44,108 nucleotides of DNA from Spirochaetales bacterium Spiro_10 (GCA_001604405.1 LVBL01000001.1:1-44108); one strand, 5' to 3'. Positions 17,677 to 27,120 are shown, counted from the first letter of the stretch. Program-made: numbers and translations. The notes: generated by a model from the letters alone, not told the origin.

Positions 17677-18966
17677 CTACCGCCTCGCGGCTTCCTTTTG
17701 CCTGAAGAGCATGGCGACGACGATGGCGGAAAGGGCCAACGCGGTAATCACCACGACGACCGAGAAGACCGTCCTTCCCGCGTCCTTGTCGACCGCGCCG
17801 CGCCGGAATCCGGCCGTTTCCTCCTTCGTGAGAAGGGCGGCCTCGCGAACGCGCGAGGCGTCGATCTCGTTCCGGTAACTGCGTATGTCGTAGACAGGCC
17901 GCTCCACGCCCGGGTTCCCGAAGGCGAGCCGGTACGGGGGGTTCCCCGTCGGGCGGAAGACTATCCTGTCGACGGCGAACTCGGCCGTGATGCGGGAAAC
18001 GGCGAGCGGGGCGTCGTCGCCGTCCTCGATCACAAGGGAGATCTCCGAGGAACGGACGGGGCGGTCGAGGACGATCTTCGTCCGCCTCGCCTCGTCCTCG
18101 CCTTTCCTGATGCGGTAGACCTCGTCGCGCGCGACGGTCCTTTTGTCGGCGATGACCGAGACGAACCTTCTGAAGGGTCCCGGGGCCTCGACGGAAACCG
18201 CCGTTACGGCGAGGCGATCGGGGTTCTCCACGCGTATCGTCGTGCGTCCTCCCTTCGAGACGGCCGCGAACGCGGGATCCGTCTCCTTCCGGAAGTCCTT
18301 CGACTCGGAACGCTCGCGGTCAAGGACCGCCGTCACCGCCAGCATGCCGAAGGGTGATGTATCCCCGCGGGACTCGACGCGCCAGAAGGGATACGCAACG
18401 ATCGCGTCGAGCTCGATCGCGGTCTTCTCGACGCCGGAAATGCGGTAGATCGTGTCGGTCGCCACGCGGACCCAGTCTGATTTCGCGTCCCGAGCGAAGA
18501 TCTCGAGTTTGACGGAGTATTCGGCCGTGTCCGCGTCGAACGAAAGCGCGTTTACCTCGAGGGGTTCTTCGAAATCCACGACCTGATACTCGCGCCACGA
18601 GACGGCACCGTCGCCCTCGCCGGCCGTGCCTCGGGCGGTCTCGGCCGCGGCTATCCGCTTCGTGTCCCTGCTGACGCTGACTTCGCGCGAGTCGAGCGCG
18701 TACGGGCACTGCGCGCCGAGCGAGTCGAAAATCCGGATGTCGCCGAGATCGTCACGACAGGCCCGGTAGTGGTCGGCGGAAAGGGCGAACGAGAAAAACT
18801 CGGCGTCCGTGCCCGTCGTGTCGACCGTCTGCGAGAAGGCGAAGCGCGAGGAGTCGAGGGGCATCGGCTCGCTTCCGCCCGTGTCGGCCGCTGCGGCGCG
18901 CGGGACGAACGTCAGCGAGAGCACGGCGAGCGCGACCGCCGACGAAATTCTTGCGCGCGCGTTCAT
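17677..18966 (-). CDS. DUF3999-family envelope protein
   Basis: This 429-residue protein has a signal peptide (SSAVALAVLSLTFVPRAAAA), a long beta-rich exported region and one membrane helix near the C-terminus (VFSVVVVITALALSAIVVAML). This layout and the DUF2339 gene immediately upstream match the DUF3999 family, which is often paired with DUF2339 proteins. The exported part has jelly-roll-like segments (EVNALSFDADTAEYSVKLEIF). The function of the pair is unknown; an envelope or polysaccharide-related role is only a guess. The ATG overlaps the upstream stop (ATGA). Confidence 0.75.
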   Translation of the reverse strand: MNARARISSAVALAVLSLTFVPRAAAADTGGSEPMPLDSSRFAFSQTVDTTGTDAEFFSFALSADHYRACRDDLGDIRIFDSLGAQCPYALDSREVSVSRDTKRIAAAETARGTAGEGDGAVSWREYQVVDFEEPLEVNALSFDADTAEYSVKLEIFARDAKSDWVRVATDTIYRISGVEKTAIELDAIVAYPFWRVESRGDTSPFGMLAVTAVLDRERSESKDFRKETDPAFAAVSKGGRTTIRVENPDRLAVTAVSVEAPGPFRRFVSVIADKRTVARDEVYRIRKGEDEARRTKIVLDRPVRSSEISLVIEDGDDAPLAVSRITAEFAVDRIVFRPTGNPPYRLAFGNPGVERPVYDIRSYRNEIDASRVREAALLTKEETAGFRRGAVDKDAGRTVFSVVVVITALALSAIVVAMLFRQKEAARR

Positions 18967-21494
18967 CGTCTGTCCTCCCCTTCGACGGCGAGCTTCAGCC
19001 TCTGGTACAGGAAGGATATCGCGATGAGGATGAGGCCGTAGCCGAAGAACGACGCGATGCGGTATTCGAGCTTGAGCCCGTCGAGGTCGAACACGAAAAA
19101 CTTCGCGAGGGTTATCACCACGAGGGAGAGGCCCGAGACGCGTATGACGCGATAGCGCCGGACGAACCCGTAGGTCACGGCCCCGAGCGAGAAGACGAGC
19201 ACGGCGGTCGTCAGCGCGATCGACTCGAAGCCGAGGCCGAACTGCACGACCATGGTCGAGACGACCGCGGAAAGAAGCCAGGCCGCGATTGCCGGCGGGT
19301 ATATCTCGAGCGAGCGCAGGCCCGACTTGATCGCGTCGAGCACGACCGACCGGAGGACGAGGGCATAGACGGCGTTGTACGCCACCATCAGCGCGAAGGC
19401 GGTCCAGTGAACCGCGTCTGAGTATCCCGACGCCGGAAGTACCCGCGCGGTCGCGTTGCACGCCAGGAGGTAGAGTCCCGCCAGAACGTTGAAGAACGTC
19501 GCCGCGTGGCGGTAGCCGCGCTCGCGGAGGAAGGGCGCGCGCCTGACAAGAAGCGCGAGAACGAGATGCGCCATCGAGAGGGCCATCAGGCGGAAGAAGG
19601 ATTCGAGGCCGGCGAGTGAGGCCGATCCGCCGTCAGGCGGGGAGTAGAGGGCGCCGGACACCCAGTGGGGAAGGAGTGTCAGGACGTACACCCAGGCGAC
19701 GAGGATCGTCACTATGTTGAAGGCCGTAACCGCGCCGTGGCTGAAAGAGCGCTCGTCCTTGCCGAGATGCCACCCGTAATACGAGGAAACGAGCGAGAAA
19801 GACAGAAGCATGGCGGTGAATTTGAAGGTGATCCCCTCGCCCGAGCCCGTCTCGAGGAAAGGCGCGAGATCGCCCGCGTAAAACGCGACGAGCGACAGGG
19901 ACAGGACGATCCAGCCCGCGACCTCCACGTAACGCGCCCGGTACCGGTTGCCGACGACGGAGAGGAAGACGCCCTCGGTGGCCCAGCCGATCAGGGCCCA
20001 CTCGAGTCCGAACTGGAACGGGATGGCGAGCACCGAAAAGGTAAGGCCGCACCCGAACAGGAGCGCCGTCGAGACGCTCCGCTCGGAGAAGAACCGGTAC
20101 ATCGCGAAGCCCTGCGCGACGAAGACGGCGGAAAACGCGACGGCTATCGCGCCGTTGTATTCGCCGAGACCCGCGTCCGCGAAGACCGCGTACACGGACG
20201 CGGCCACGAAGAGCGAGTTGAGCGAAAGGAGGACGATGTCGGACACGGTCGGCTCGCGCCTGTGGCGCAGGGGCTTGAGGAGCACCGACACCTGATACAT
20301 CGCGTAGGAGACCGCGAGATACGCGACCGAGGCCGAAACCGACGGTATCTCGGAGACGAGATACACCACGCACGGTACGTGCAGGGCGAAACTGACCCAG
20401 CCGGCGATCTTCCAGGACTTGACGTAGGAAAGGGCGACGAGCGTCGCGTTCAAAAGGAAGATATACGCGAAGGCCAGATGCGCCGTCGCGAGGGTGAAGT
20501 CGAAATTGAACGAATACGAGAAGAACGGGATGAAACCGCCCACGAGGGATATGACGCCGATCGTCTCCGAGTCGTACCTCACCGTGAGGAGGACGGAAGC
20601 GACGGCGATGAGGACCGAAAGCGCGATCGCGGGCGCGAAGGGGATGATCCCGAGAATGAAATGCGAATAGAACAGCGCCCCGTAAAGCGCGGCGATGCCG
20701 CCGCCCGTGAGGCCCGAGGCGAACACCGCCTGCTTCTTCCGGAAGGCGAGCTCGCCCGTGACGGAGAGCGCGAGGGCGACCAGGAAGGCGAAGGTTCCCT
20801 TTACCCAATCGTTGAAGAAGTGCGAATACCCGTACTGCACGCTCGCGCCGACGCCGAGAAGTATCAGGATGACGCCGGCCTTGTTGACGAGGTTGAGGCC
20901 GACCTTCATCTCCATCTTGTTCTGGCGCGTCCTCCGCGCGACGGTCTCGTCGTCGAGCCCGCGGCCGGCGAGCGCGCGATACTCGTCGTCGTGCGCGGAA
21001 CGCATCCGCTCGCGCTCCGCCTGCTCGGCGCGCCGTATCCCCTCGACGCGAAGGCGGATCTTCTCGTTGAGGGCGTCTATCTCCGCGGTGATCTCGGCGT
21101 TCTCGCGCGAGAACCGCTCGGGAAGGGCCATGCGGTAGCGCGCCAGCTCGTCCGCGTGCCGGCGTTGCATCGCGGAAAGCGCGTTGAGACCCGAGGCCTC
21201 CGCGTTGTCGAACAGGGCGTCGAGCCGCTCGCGCGACAGCTTCAGGATGGACATCCGCTCGCTCGCGACCTGTCCCGCGAGAGCGCCCCTGAGGTCGGCG
21301 ACGCGGGAGCGCAAGGCGCCGATCTCCTCGCGGGCCTTCCCGAGGTCGGAGGCCAGCTCCCCGTTTTCCGCCTTCAGGCGGTTGTTGTCCCTGACGATGT
21401 CCGTCCGCTCGATCTCTTCCACGAGGCCTTCGAGCGCGGAAAGCGACGCCTTATGTTCGCCGAGCCGTTCCCGCAACGCGCGCACTATATCCAT
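18963..21494 (-). CDS. Large polytopic membrane protein of the DUF2339 family
   Basis: The 843-residue protein begins with about 170 residues of charged coiled coil (EEIERTDIVRDNNRLKAEN and following). More than twenty hydrophobic helices then run to the C-terminus, from LVNKAGVILILLGVGASVQY onward. The motif FAFLVALALSVTGELAFRKK and the last segment LAKFFVFDLDGLKLEYRIAS are typical of DUF2339. Its function is unknown. Two starts are possible: ATG at 21494, chosen, and TTG at 21506, which is 6 bases after AAAGG and would add four residues. A sigma-70-like promoter lies upstream. Confidence 0.8.
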   Translation of the reverse strand: MDIVRALRERLGEHKASLSALEGLVEEIERTDIVRDNNRLKAENGELASDLGKAREEIGALRSRVADLRGALAGQVASERMSILKLSRERLDALFDNAEASGLNALSAMQRRHADELARYRMALPERFSRENAEITAEIDALNEKIRLRVEGIRRAEQAERERMRSAHDDEYRALAGRGLDDETVARRTRQNKMEMKVGLNLVNKAGVILILLGVGASVQYGYSHFFNDWVKGTFAFLVALALSVTGELAFRKKQAVFASGLTGGGIAALYGALFYSHFILGIIPFAPAIALSVLIAVASVLLTVRYDSETIGVISLVGGFIPFFSYSFNFDFTLATAHLAFAYIFLLNATLVALSYVKSWKIAGWVSFALHVPCVVYLVSEIPSVSASVAYLAVSYAMYQVSVLLKPLRHRREPTVSDIVLLSLNSLFVAASVYAVFADAGLGEYNGAIAVAFSAVFVAQGFAMYRFFSERSVSTALLFGCGLTFSVLAIPFQFGLEWALIGWATEGVFLSVVGNRYRARYVEVAGWIVLSLSLVAFYAGDLAPFLETGSGEGITFKFTAMLLSFSLVSSYYGWHLGKDERSFSHGAVTAFNIVTILVAWVYVLTLLPHWVSGALYSPPDGGSASLAGLESFFRLMALSMAHLVLALLVRRAPFLRERGYRHAATFFNVLAGLYLLACNATARVLPASGYSDAVHWTAFALMVAYNAVYALVLRSVVLDAIKSGLRSLEIYPPAIAAWLLSAVVSTMVVQFGLGFESIALTTAVLVFSLGAVTYGFVRRYRVIRVSGLSLVVITLAKFFVFDLDGLKLEYRIASFFGYGLILIAISFLYQRLKLAVEGEDRR

Positions 21495-21527
21495 ACACAA
21501 CCCCAACCTTTTGTTTCGTGACGGTTC

Positions 21528-21556
21528 ATTGTGGGGCCGCGTGCCGAATTTGTCAA
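21528..21556 (-). promoter_or_regulatory. Sigma-70-like promoter for the DUF2339-DUF3999 operon
   Basis: The -35 TTGACA (plus-strand 21551-21556) is a perfect match. After a 17-base spacer comes CACAAT (plus-strand 21528-21533), four of six for -10. The start of transcription would be near 21521, giving a leader of about 27 bases with AAAGG in it. Confidence 0.55.
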
Positions 21557-21561
21557 CGAGA

Positions 21562-22641
21562 TCAGCCGGAAGTGGCCGGGTTCACGCCGCCGAGCAGCCG
21601 TATGCGGTTGAAAATAGCCTCCAGGCTTTCGGAGTGGAGGGTGTACCGGTGCCATCGCCCGTCGAGCGTCTCGGTCGATATCGCCTCGGTGGAGATGTAC
21701 GGGCGTTCGTTCGTCCCGTCCGTCCAATACACGAGCGATATTCGCTCGCCGGCTATCTCGAGCGCGGTCACGCCGTGGCGTCCCGTCGCGCTTCCGGAGT
21801 TGAAAAGACACGGCACGAGAAACGGGCCGTCGTCGTACAGGCTCTGCGTCTTCCGGGAATCGGGACGGCTTTCCGAAAGCAAGGCCATCTCGCGGCGCAG
21901 CATCTCGACCTTGCGCTCGATCTCCCGTTTCCGTCCCTCCTGGGCACCGTTGTACTCGATGAGGAGCGCCTCCACGCGGAACCGTATGTTGTCGTACTTC
22001 GACAGGGACTCGAACATCGGCCGGTGGGTGTGCGCGGTAACGCCCATGATCGAGGCGTTTCTGACGGCCCGGTACACGCGGCGCTCCGTCTGGAACCGCC
22101 TGCGCGAGTCCTTCGACACGCTCGAGTTCCGGATGTGCAGGGGTTTCGCGAGAAAGCGGATCATGAGGCTGAACAACCGCTCGTATTTCACGTAGCGGTC
22201 GGACGACTGGTGGCCGTGAAAGAAAAACATGCGGTCCTCGCCGCGCTTCATGACCAGCCCCGGCAGCATCTCGAAGGGATAGTCCCGCTCGCCGATGAGC
22301 GCGAAATCGTGGTTGCCGACGATCTTCCGGAGCGAGCCGCGGTCCCGGAACGCCGCGAAGATTTCATAGAGCCCGGGCCAGGCCTTCCTGACGGCGTGAA
22401 GAGGAAACTTGTTCAGGTCCTCGACGTCGCCGTTGAGGACGAGGGTATGTCCCCGCCCGAGATACCATCGTGAAAGGACAGCCCCGACGAGCTCGCGGTT
22501 CCGGGACAGGTCGTCCCTCGAGCCGCCGTTCCCCATATGCAGGTCGCTGAAGACGACGAGCGGCGTCTCGGGCCTGAACGGCTCTACCGGACATTCGTCG
22601 AGAAAACGGTCGAAGAAAACCTGAAACTCCTCGCTGGTCAT
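21562..22641 (-). CDS. Calcineurin-like metallophosphoesterase
   Basis: This 359-residue cytoplasmic enzyme has the five metal-binding blocks of the family: FSDLHMG (D33, H35), LNGDVEDL, IVGNHD, FFHGHQSS and TAHTHRP. The spacing resembles UDP-2,3-diacylglucosamine pyrophosphatase-like members, but the C-terminal part (LFNSGSATGRHGVTALEI) and the long helical insertion after TAHTHRP are different, so the substrate is unknown. There is no good ribosome binding site before the ATG (TTAGGGT only), and a promoter-like pair lies directly upstream. It is 82 bases downstream of the sugar kinase gene. Confidence 0.85.
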   Translation of the reverse strand: MTSEEFQVFFDRFLDECPVEPFRPETPLVVFSDLHMGNGGSRDDLSRNRELVGAVLSRWYLGRGHTLVLNGDVEDLNKFPLHAVRKAWPGLYEIFAAFRDRGSLRKIVGNHDFALIGERDYPFEMLPGLVMKRGEDRMFFFHGHQSSDRYVKYERLFSLMIRFLAKPLHIRNSSVSKDSRRRFQTERRVYRAVRNASIMGVTAHTHRPMFESLSKYDNIRFRVEALLIEYNGAQEGRKREIERKVEMLRREMALLSESRPDSRKTQSLYDDGPFLVPCLFNSGSATGRHGVTALEIAGERISLVYWTDGTNERPYISTEAISTETLDGRWHRYTLHSESLEAIFNRIRLLGGVNPATSG

Positions 22642-22647
22642 ACCCTA

Positions 22648-22676
22648 ATAATGGTCCGTATCCGCCATAATTTCCA
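22648..22676 (-). promoter_or_regulatory. Candidate leaderless promoter of the phosphoesterase gene
   Basis: TGGAAA (plus-strand 22671-22676), a 17-base spacer, CATTAT (22648-22653), then exactly 6 bases to the ATG. Each hexamer matches the consensus in four of six positions. The spacing repeats that seen before the DtxR and KaiC/PEP genes. Confidence 0.35.
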
Positions 22677-22723
22677 GTACCGCGTTCCCCTCCTCGCGTT
22701 TTTTCTTCGCGGTACCGTCCTTT

Positions 22724-23689
22724 TCAAGCCGGAGACCAGGGCTTCAGCGACCCCGGACGTATCGAACGCGCGTTCAGGGCGGCGCACCGGACACCCTCGG
22801 CGAGCGCGCGAGAGAGGCCGCCTCCGGAAACCCAGGCATGCAGGAAGCCGGCCGAAAAGGAATCCCCGCACCCGATGACGTTGACGGGCGTGACCGGAAC
22901 GACCGGCGCGACGACTGAAACGCCCGAATCGGAGGCGATGACGTCGCGCGGACCGCGGGTTACGACTATCGCGGCGCCGAGCCGCGCGCTGGTCGCCTCG
23001 ACGAGCCTGATCAGGTCGGGCTCGTCCATCGCCTTGGAGCTTGCCCCACCGGAGACGCCGGCGTCACCGAAGGTACCGAGGAACTCCTCCTCGTTGATCT
23101 TGATGATCCGGGGACAGGCGGCGGCGATCGCGGCCGAAAGGTCCGCGCCGTGGAAGTCCGCCATGCAGGCCACGCCCCGCTCGCGGGCGAGCGAGCACGC
23201 GCGGGCATACAGGTCGGCCGGGTACGAGGCGGGCCTGCTCCCGGCTATCGCGAGGGCGTCGGCCCCGTCGAGCAGGCGGTCGAGCTCCCCGAGAAACATC
23301 GCGCCCGCCCGGGAGAACGCGTCGCGGGCGCCCTCTCCGTCGGCGACCGGCTCGGAGACGACGAGCTCCGTCGCGGAAAACCCGGCGCCGTCGGGAGAGA
23401 GGAGCGTATAGCAATGGCGCGTGAGGCCGGGAACGCGGACGACCCTGACGTCAAGCCCGTCCCTTCGCGCGAGGGACAGAAAGTCGTCGGCGTTCTCCTC
23501 TCCCACCGGACAGAGCGTTACGGCGCATCCCGGGTCGATCTCGGAAAGCACGCGGGCAAGGTTCACGGCCTTGCCGGAGGCGTCAAGCCGGTAGGACGCC
23601 GAGCGGTTGACCTCGCCGAGCGAGAGAGCCGGAAAGAGAATCGTTTTCTGGATGGTCGTCGAGAGCGTGCAGGCGACGATGTTCGGCAT
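22724..23689 (-). CDS. PfkB-family sugar kinase (1-phosphofructokinase/tagatose-6-phosphate kinase type)
   Basis: This 321-residue kinase begins NIVACTLSTTIQKTILFP, like hexose-phosphate kinases of the PfkB family. It carries SGKAVNLARVLSEI (family: G-K-x-x-N-x-A) and the C-terminal catalytic motif NVIGCGDSFSAGFLHAW, where the Asp of GCGD is the base. The Cys in place of the usual Ala of GAGD is a mild variant seen in the family. The phosphate-donor loop TRGPRDVI is present. No PTS or sugar transporter is adjacent, so the substrate is open. The start is supported by GGGGGAA 6 bases upstream. Confidence 0.82.
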   Translation of the reverse strand: MPNIVACTLSTTIQKTILFPALSLGEVNRSASYRLDASGKAVNLARVLSEIDPGCAVTLCPVGEENADDFLSLARRDGLDVRVVRVPGLTRHCYTLLSPDGAGFSATELVVSEPVADGEGARDAFSRAGAMFLGELDRLLDGADALAIAGSRPASYPADLYARACSLARERGVACMADFHGADLSAAIAAACPRIIKINEEEFLGTFGDAGVSGGASSKAMDEPDLIRLVEATSARLGAAIVVTRGPRDVIASDSGVSVVAPVVPVTPVNVIGCGDSFSAGFLHAWVSGGGLSRALAEGVRCAALNARSIRPGSLKPWSPA

Positions 23690-23752
23690 TGCGTTTTCCC
23701 CCGCTTCGGAGTATGGTAAACGGCGCAATCCTTGACAATAGGGGGACACGAG

Positions 23753-24394
23753 ATGACGGAAACGGAACGATGGCACGCGAAGACGCTCGCCGAGGCGGCG
23801 TGCGCGGCCCTCAAAAAAAACGGGTTCGAGGCCCGGTATTTCGAGACGGGAGAAGCGGCCGCGGACTGGATCGACGCCCTCGTCTCCAAGGGCATGCGCG
23901 TGGGAACGGGCGGTTCCATGACACTCGCCGCGCTCGGTCTCCATCAACGGCTCGAGGACAAGGGGGCCGTCGTCCTCAACCATTCAAGGAAGGGCCTCGG
24001 CGCCGAGGAGAAGATGGAGGTCATGCGCGCGCAGCTCACGTGCGACCTCTTCCTCTCCGGGACGAACGCCGTTACCCTCGACGGGGAACTCTACAACATC
24101 GACGGCAACGGTAACCGCGTCGCGGCCCTTACCTTCGGGCCAAAGAAAACGGTCGTCGTGGTCGGCTACAACAAGATCGTGCGCGACATGGCCGAGGCGG
24201 AGGCGCGGCTCGAGCTCGTGGCCTCGCCCCTCAACAACAAGCGGCTCGACACCGGGAACGCCTGCACGAAGACCGGAAAGTGCGAGGACTGCAAGGCCGA
24301 GACCCGCATCTGCAAGGTCTACTCCGTCTTCAAGCGCCGCCCCGGAAAGAGTGACTTCACCGTCGTCATCGTCGGCGAGTCGCTCGGGTACTGA
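23753..24394 (+). CDS. LUD-domain protein (lactate utilisation YkgG/LutC-like, DUF162)
   Basis: This 213-residue protein has the LUD fold markers: RVGTGGSMTLAALGLHQ, GTNAVTLDGELYNIDGNGNR and VVVGYNKIVRD. The C-terminus has a cysteine cluster, NACTKTGKCEDC followed by RICKVYSVFKRRP, typical of the stand-alone branch of the family and perhaps metal-binding. Related domains occur in the LutABC lactate oxidation complex, but no lutA or lutB is here. The ATG at 23753 follows GGGGGA; the frame is open from a TTG at 23732, which has no such site. It is a single gene between diverging and converging neighbours. Confidence 0.88.
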   Translation: MTETERWHAKTLAEAACAALKKNGFEARYFETGEAAADWIDALVSKGMRVGTGGSMTLAALGLHQRLEDKGAVVLNHSRKGLGAEEKMEVMRAQLTCDLFLSGTNAVTLDGELYNIDGNGNRVAALTFGPKKTVVVVGYNKIVRDMAEAEARLELVASPLNNKRLDTGNACTKTGKCEDCKAETRICKVYSVFKRRPGKSDFTVVIVGESLGY

Positions 24395-24428
24395 AAAAAA
24401 AAGGGAAGGCACCGCGACGCGCCGTCCC
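24394..24428 (-). terminator. Intrinsic terminator of the feoAB operon
   Basis: On the minus strand an eight-base stem with one mismatch (plus-strand 24403-24410 with 24421-24428) is followed by nine T residues (plus-strand A run 24394-24402). It lies 41 bases past the feoB stop and overlaps the last base of the convergent LUD gene. Confidence 0.75.
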
Positions 24429-24468
24429 TCCCCATAACTCGCGCCAACGGCCGCGTCGCCGACTGTCG

Positions 24469-26871
24469 CTACACCGTCGCGAGCGCCTTCTTCCGCAAAA
24501 GCGAGAAGGCCGCGACGACGCATGCGAGAAGCGCGAGCGGAAGCGCGATCCAGACTGCCTCGCGCGCCGCGGCTATCTGATAATAGAGCGTGGCCGTTAT
24601 CCAGGCGAGAACCGTCAGGTAGCCTATCGCGATCCACCCGAACAGGGGTCCGATCTCGCGGATGATCGCCCCGAGCGCGGCTAGGCACGGGAAGTACACC
24701 AGGATGAACAGAAGATAGGCGTAGGCTGCGTGGGCGTCACCGTTGAAGTACGACCGCATCGCGCCGAACACGCCCCGGTCGGCCTCCACGCTTTCGGCCA
24801 CCGCCTCCTCGTCGTCCGTTATTATCGACGCGCCGACGGGGTCGAGTATCGTCCCGCCGAGACCGGCGAAGGCCTCGGGAATCGAGGCGAAGGCCGCCGC
24901 AACCTCGTTCCCAAAACTCCATGCCTCATCGGTCTCGCCCGAATCGCCCGCGACCTCGGCGCCCGCATCCTCCGGTTCGTCCGACGGGGACGAGCCCGAT
25001 GCGAGCTGGCCGTAGAGCCCGTTCAGCGTGCCGACAACCGCCTCCTTGGCAAAGAGGCCGGTGAACATCCCGACCGTCGCGGGCCAGTTTTCCTCGGTGA
25101 GGCCCATCGGCTTGAATACGGGCGTCACGCCCTTTCCGAGCGCGGACAGGACGGACTCCTCCGTATCCTCGTTGCCGAAGCTGCCGTCGGTTCCCACGGA
25201 GTTCAGTATGCCGAGAACGGCGACGACGATCACGATGACCTTTCCCGCCCGTCCCACGAAGGAGCCGAGCCTGACTCCGACGTGGCGCATGAGGCTCGAG
25301 AACTTCGGCACGTGATACGGGGGCAGCTCCATCACGAACGGCGCCGGCTCTCCCCTGAACATCGTGTTCTTGAGCATGAAGCCGGTGAGCACCGAGAGGG
25401 CTATTCCCACGAGATAGAGGCTCATCACGACGAGGTCGGCCCTCGCGCCGAAGAAGGCCGCGCCGAAGAGGGCGTACACCGGAAGCCGCGCCCCGCACGA
25501 CATGAACGGCGCCATGAACACGGTTATGAACCGGTCGCGCCTGTTCTCGAGCGTGCGCGTCGCCATGATCGCCGGCACCGTGCAGCCGAACCCGACGATC
25601 ATAGGGATGAAGGCCTTGCCCGGAAGTCCGATCGCGCGGAGCGCGCGGTCCATCACGAAGGCGGCGCGCGCCATGTAACCCGAATCCTCGAGAAGCGAAA
25701 GCATGAAGAACATCGCGAACATGATCGGCACGAAGGTCGCGACGGTCTGGATGCCCGCTCCCACGCCGCCGGCGAGGAAGGCGACGAGCCATTCAGGGGC
25801 CCCGGCCGACGAGAGCAGGTTTCCGAGTCCGTCCACGAAAACGGCGCCGAAGAGGATGTCGAAGAAATCGATGAAGGCGCCGCCGACGTTGATGACGATC
25901 CAGAACATGGCGTACATGACGACGAGGAAGATCGGGATCCCGAGCGCGCGGTTCAGCACGACGCGGTCGATACGGTCGCCCGCCAGCGACCTCGACGGGT
26001 CGCTATCGGCCTTTGTCCGCGCCGAAGGTCCGGAGGCGCCGCCTGAGGCGCCGGTCCGTGCCGCGCGCGCGGCCGCCACGACGGGGGCGATCCGCTCGTA
26101 CTTCGCCGCCGCTATCTCGGCGTCGGGGGAATCGCAACCCTCCCCCTCGATCGCCGCGACCGCCTCGTCGATCTCTCCTTCGCTGACGGCCCCGAGGCGG
26201 ACGAGCTTCCCGGTCAGGAAGGAATCGCGCTCCAGAAGCTTGAGGGACACCCAGCGCGCGTCGGTGCCGAGTTCGTCCGCCAAGGCCCCCACCTTCGGCG
26301 AGAGAAGCCCGATGGCGCGTTCCACCGGCGCCGGATAGCTTACATCAATCGGCGACGGCCACAGCGACGGCAGGCGGGAGGCAAGCCACTCGCGAAACGA
26401 CGCGACGTCGCCCGCCTTCGTGGCGTTCATCGCGAAGACGGGCACGCCGAGGGACTTCGAGAGGGAGTCGGCGTCCGCCGAAAGGCCGCGCTTCTCGGCG
26501 AGGTCCGCCATGTTGAGCACGAGCACCAGCGGCACGCGCATCTCGATGAGGTTCATCGTAAGGAAGAGATTCCGCTCAAGGTTGGCCGCGTCGACGATGT
26601 TCACGACAGCGGTCGCCTCCCCGGAAAGGAGATAGTCACGCGCCACGCGCTCGTCCTCGGAGTGCGAGGAAAGGGAATAGATGCCGGGGAGGTCGACGAG
26701 CTCGACGGCCGTCCCCCCGAGGGACGCGGAGCCCGACTTCCGCTCGACGGTCACGCCGGGCCAGTTGCCGACCCGCTGATGGCTGCCGGTCAGCGCGTTA
26801 AAGAGGGTCGTCTTTCCCGAATTGGGGTTTCCCGCTATGGCGAGAACGCTCCCTGACGCGTTCTTGCTCAT
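24469..26871 (-). CDS. feoB: Ferrous iron transporter FeoB
   Basis: This 800-residue protein couples an N-terminal GTPase to a membrane pore for Fe(II) uptake. G1 is GNPNSGKT (residues 14-21), switch I includes NWPGVTVERKSG, G3 is DLPGIYSL and G4 is NMAD. The membrane part has two gate repeats with VGFGCTVPAIMATR and MAPFMSCGARLPVYAL. The final helices end AAFSLLRKKALATV. A Gly/Ser/Asp-rich linker after residue 270 separates the GTPase from the first membrane helix, and a second acidic Ser-rich stretch lies near residue 640. The ATG overlaps feoA (ATGA). No feoC follows. Confidence 0.96.
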   Translation of the reverse strand: MSKNASGSVLAIAGNPNSGKTTLFNALTGSHQRVGNWPGVTVERKSGSASLGGTAVELVDLPGIYSLSSHSEDERVARDYLLSGEATAVVNIVDAANLERNLFLTMNLIEMRVPLVLVLNMADLAEKRGLSADADSLSKSLGVPVFAMNATKAGDVASFREWLASRLPSLWPSPIDVSYPAPVERAIGLLSPKVGALADELGTDARWVSLKLLERDSFLTGKLVRLGAVSEGEIDEAVAAIEGEGCDSPDAEIAAAKYERIAPVVAAARAARTGASGGASGPSARTKADSDPSRSLAGDRIDRVVLNRALGIPIFLVVMYAMFWIVINVGGAFIDFFDILFGAVFVDGLGNLLSSAGAPEWLVAFLAGGVGAGIQTVATFVPIMFAMFFMLSLLEDSGYMARAAFVMDRALRAIGLPGKAFIPMIVGFGCTVPAIMATRTLENRRDRFITVFMAPFMSCGARLPVYALFGAAFFGARADLVVMSLYLVGIALSVLTGFMLKNTMFRGEPAPFVMELPPYHVPKFSSLMRHVGVRLGSFVGRAGKVIVIVVAVLGILNSVGTDGSFGNEDTEESVLSALGKGVTPVFKPMGLTEENWPATVGMFTGLFAKEAVVGTLNGLYGQLASGSSPSDEPEDAGAEVAGDSGETDEAWSFGNEVAAAFASIPEAFAGLGGTILDPVGASIITDDEEAVAESVEADRGVFGAMRSYFNGDAHAAYAYLLFILVYFPCLAALGAIIREIGPLFGWIAIGYLTVLAWITATLYYQIAAAREAVWIALPLALLACVVAAFSLLRKKALATV

Positions 26872-27107
26872 GCGAGACTCCTTACGACGAGGCCGTCGGC
26901 CTCCGCCCTTCTCACGCTCAGGCGAAACCCCCGAACCTCCAGCTCGATCGGGTCGCCGAGCGGCGCCACGCGAACGACCGTGAAGGGTGTTCCTTTCGTG
27001 AGACCCATCGCGAGGAGCCGGTCGCGATACGCCCGATCCGCCTTCGAATACCCCGCCACCTCTCCCCTGTTTCCTACGGGGATATCCCTCAACTGTACTT
27101 CCATCAA
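26868..27107 (-). CDS. feoA: Ferrous iron transport accessory protein FeoA
   Basis: This 79-residue SH3-like protein shows the FeoA pattern: MQVxLRDIPVG-type start, DRLLAMGLTKGTPFTVVRVAP and LGDPIELEVRGFRLSVRRAEA. FeoA is thought to act on the cytoplasmic side of FeoB. AGGAGAG precedes the ATG at 27107. It is the first gene of the feoA-feoB transcript. Confidence 0.92.
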   Translation of the reverse strand: MMEVQLRDIPVGNRGEVAGYSKADRAYRDRLLAMGLTKGTPFTVVRVAPLGDPIELEVRGFRLSVRRAEADGLVVRSLA

Positions 27108-27120
27108 TCTCTCCTGACGC

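Noticed and set aside
23732-23737. TTGACA just before the LUD gene as a promoter -35
   Set aside because: Only 15 bases remain before the ATG, too few for a spacer and -10; the gene has its own ribosome binding site there.
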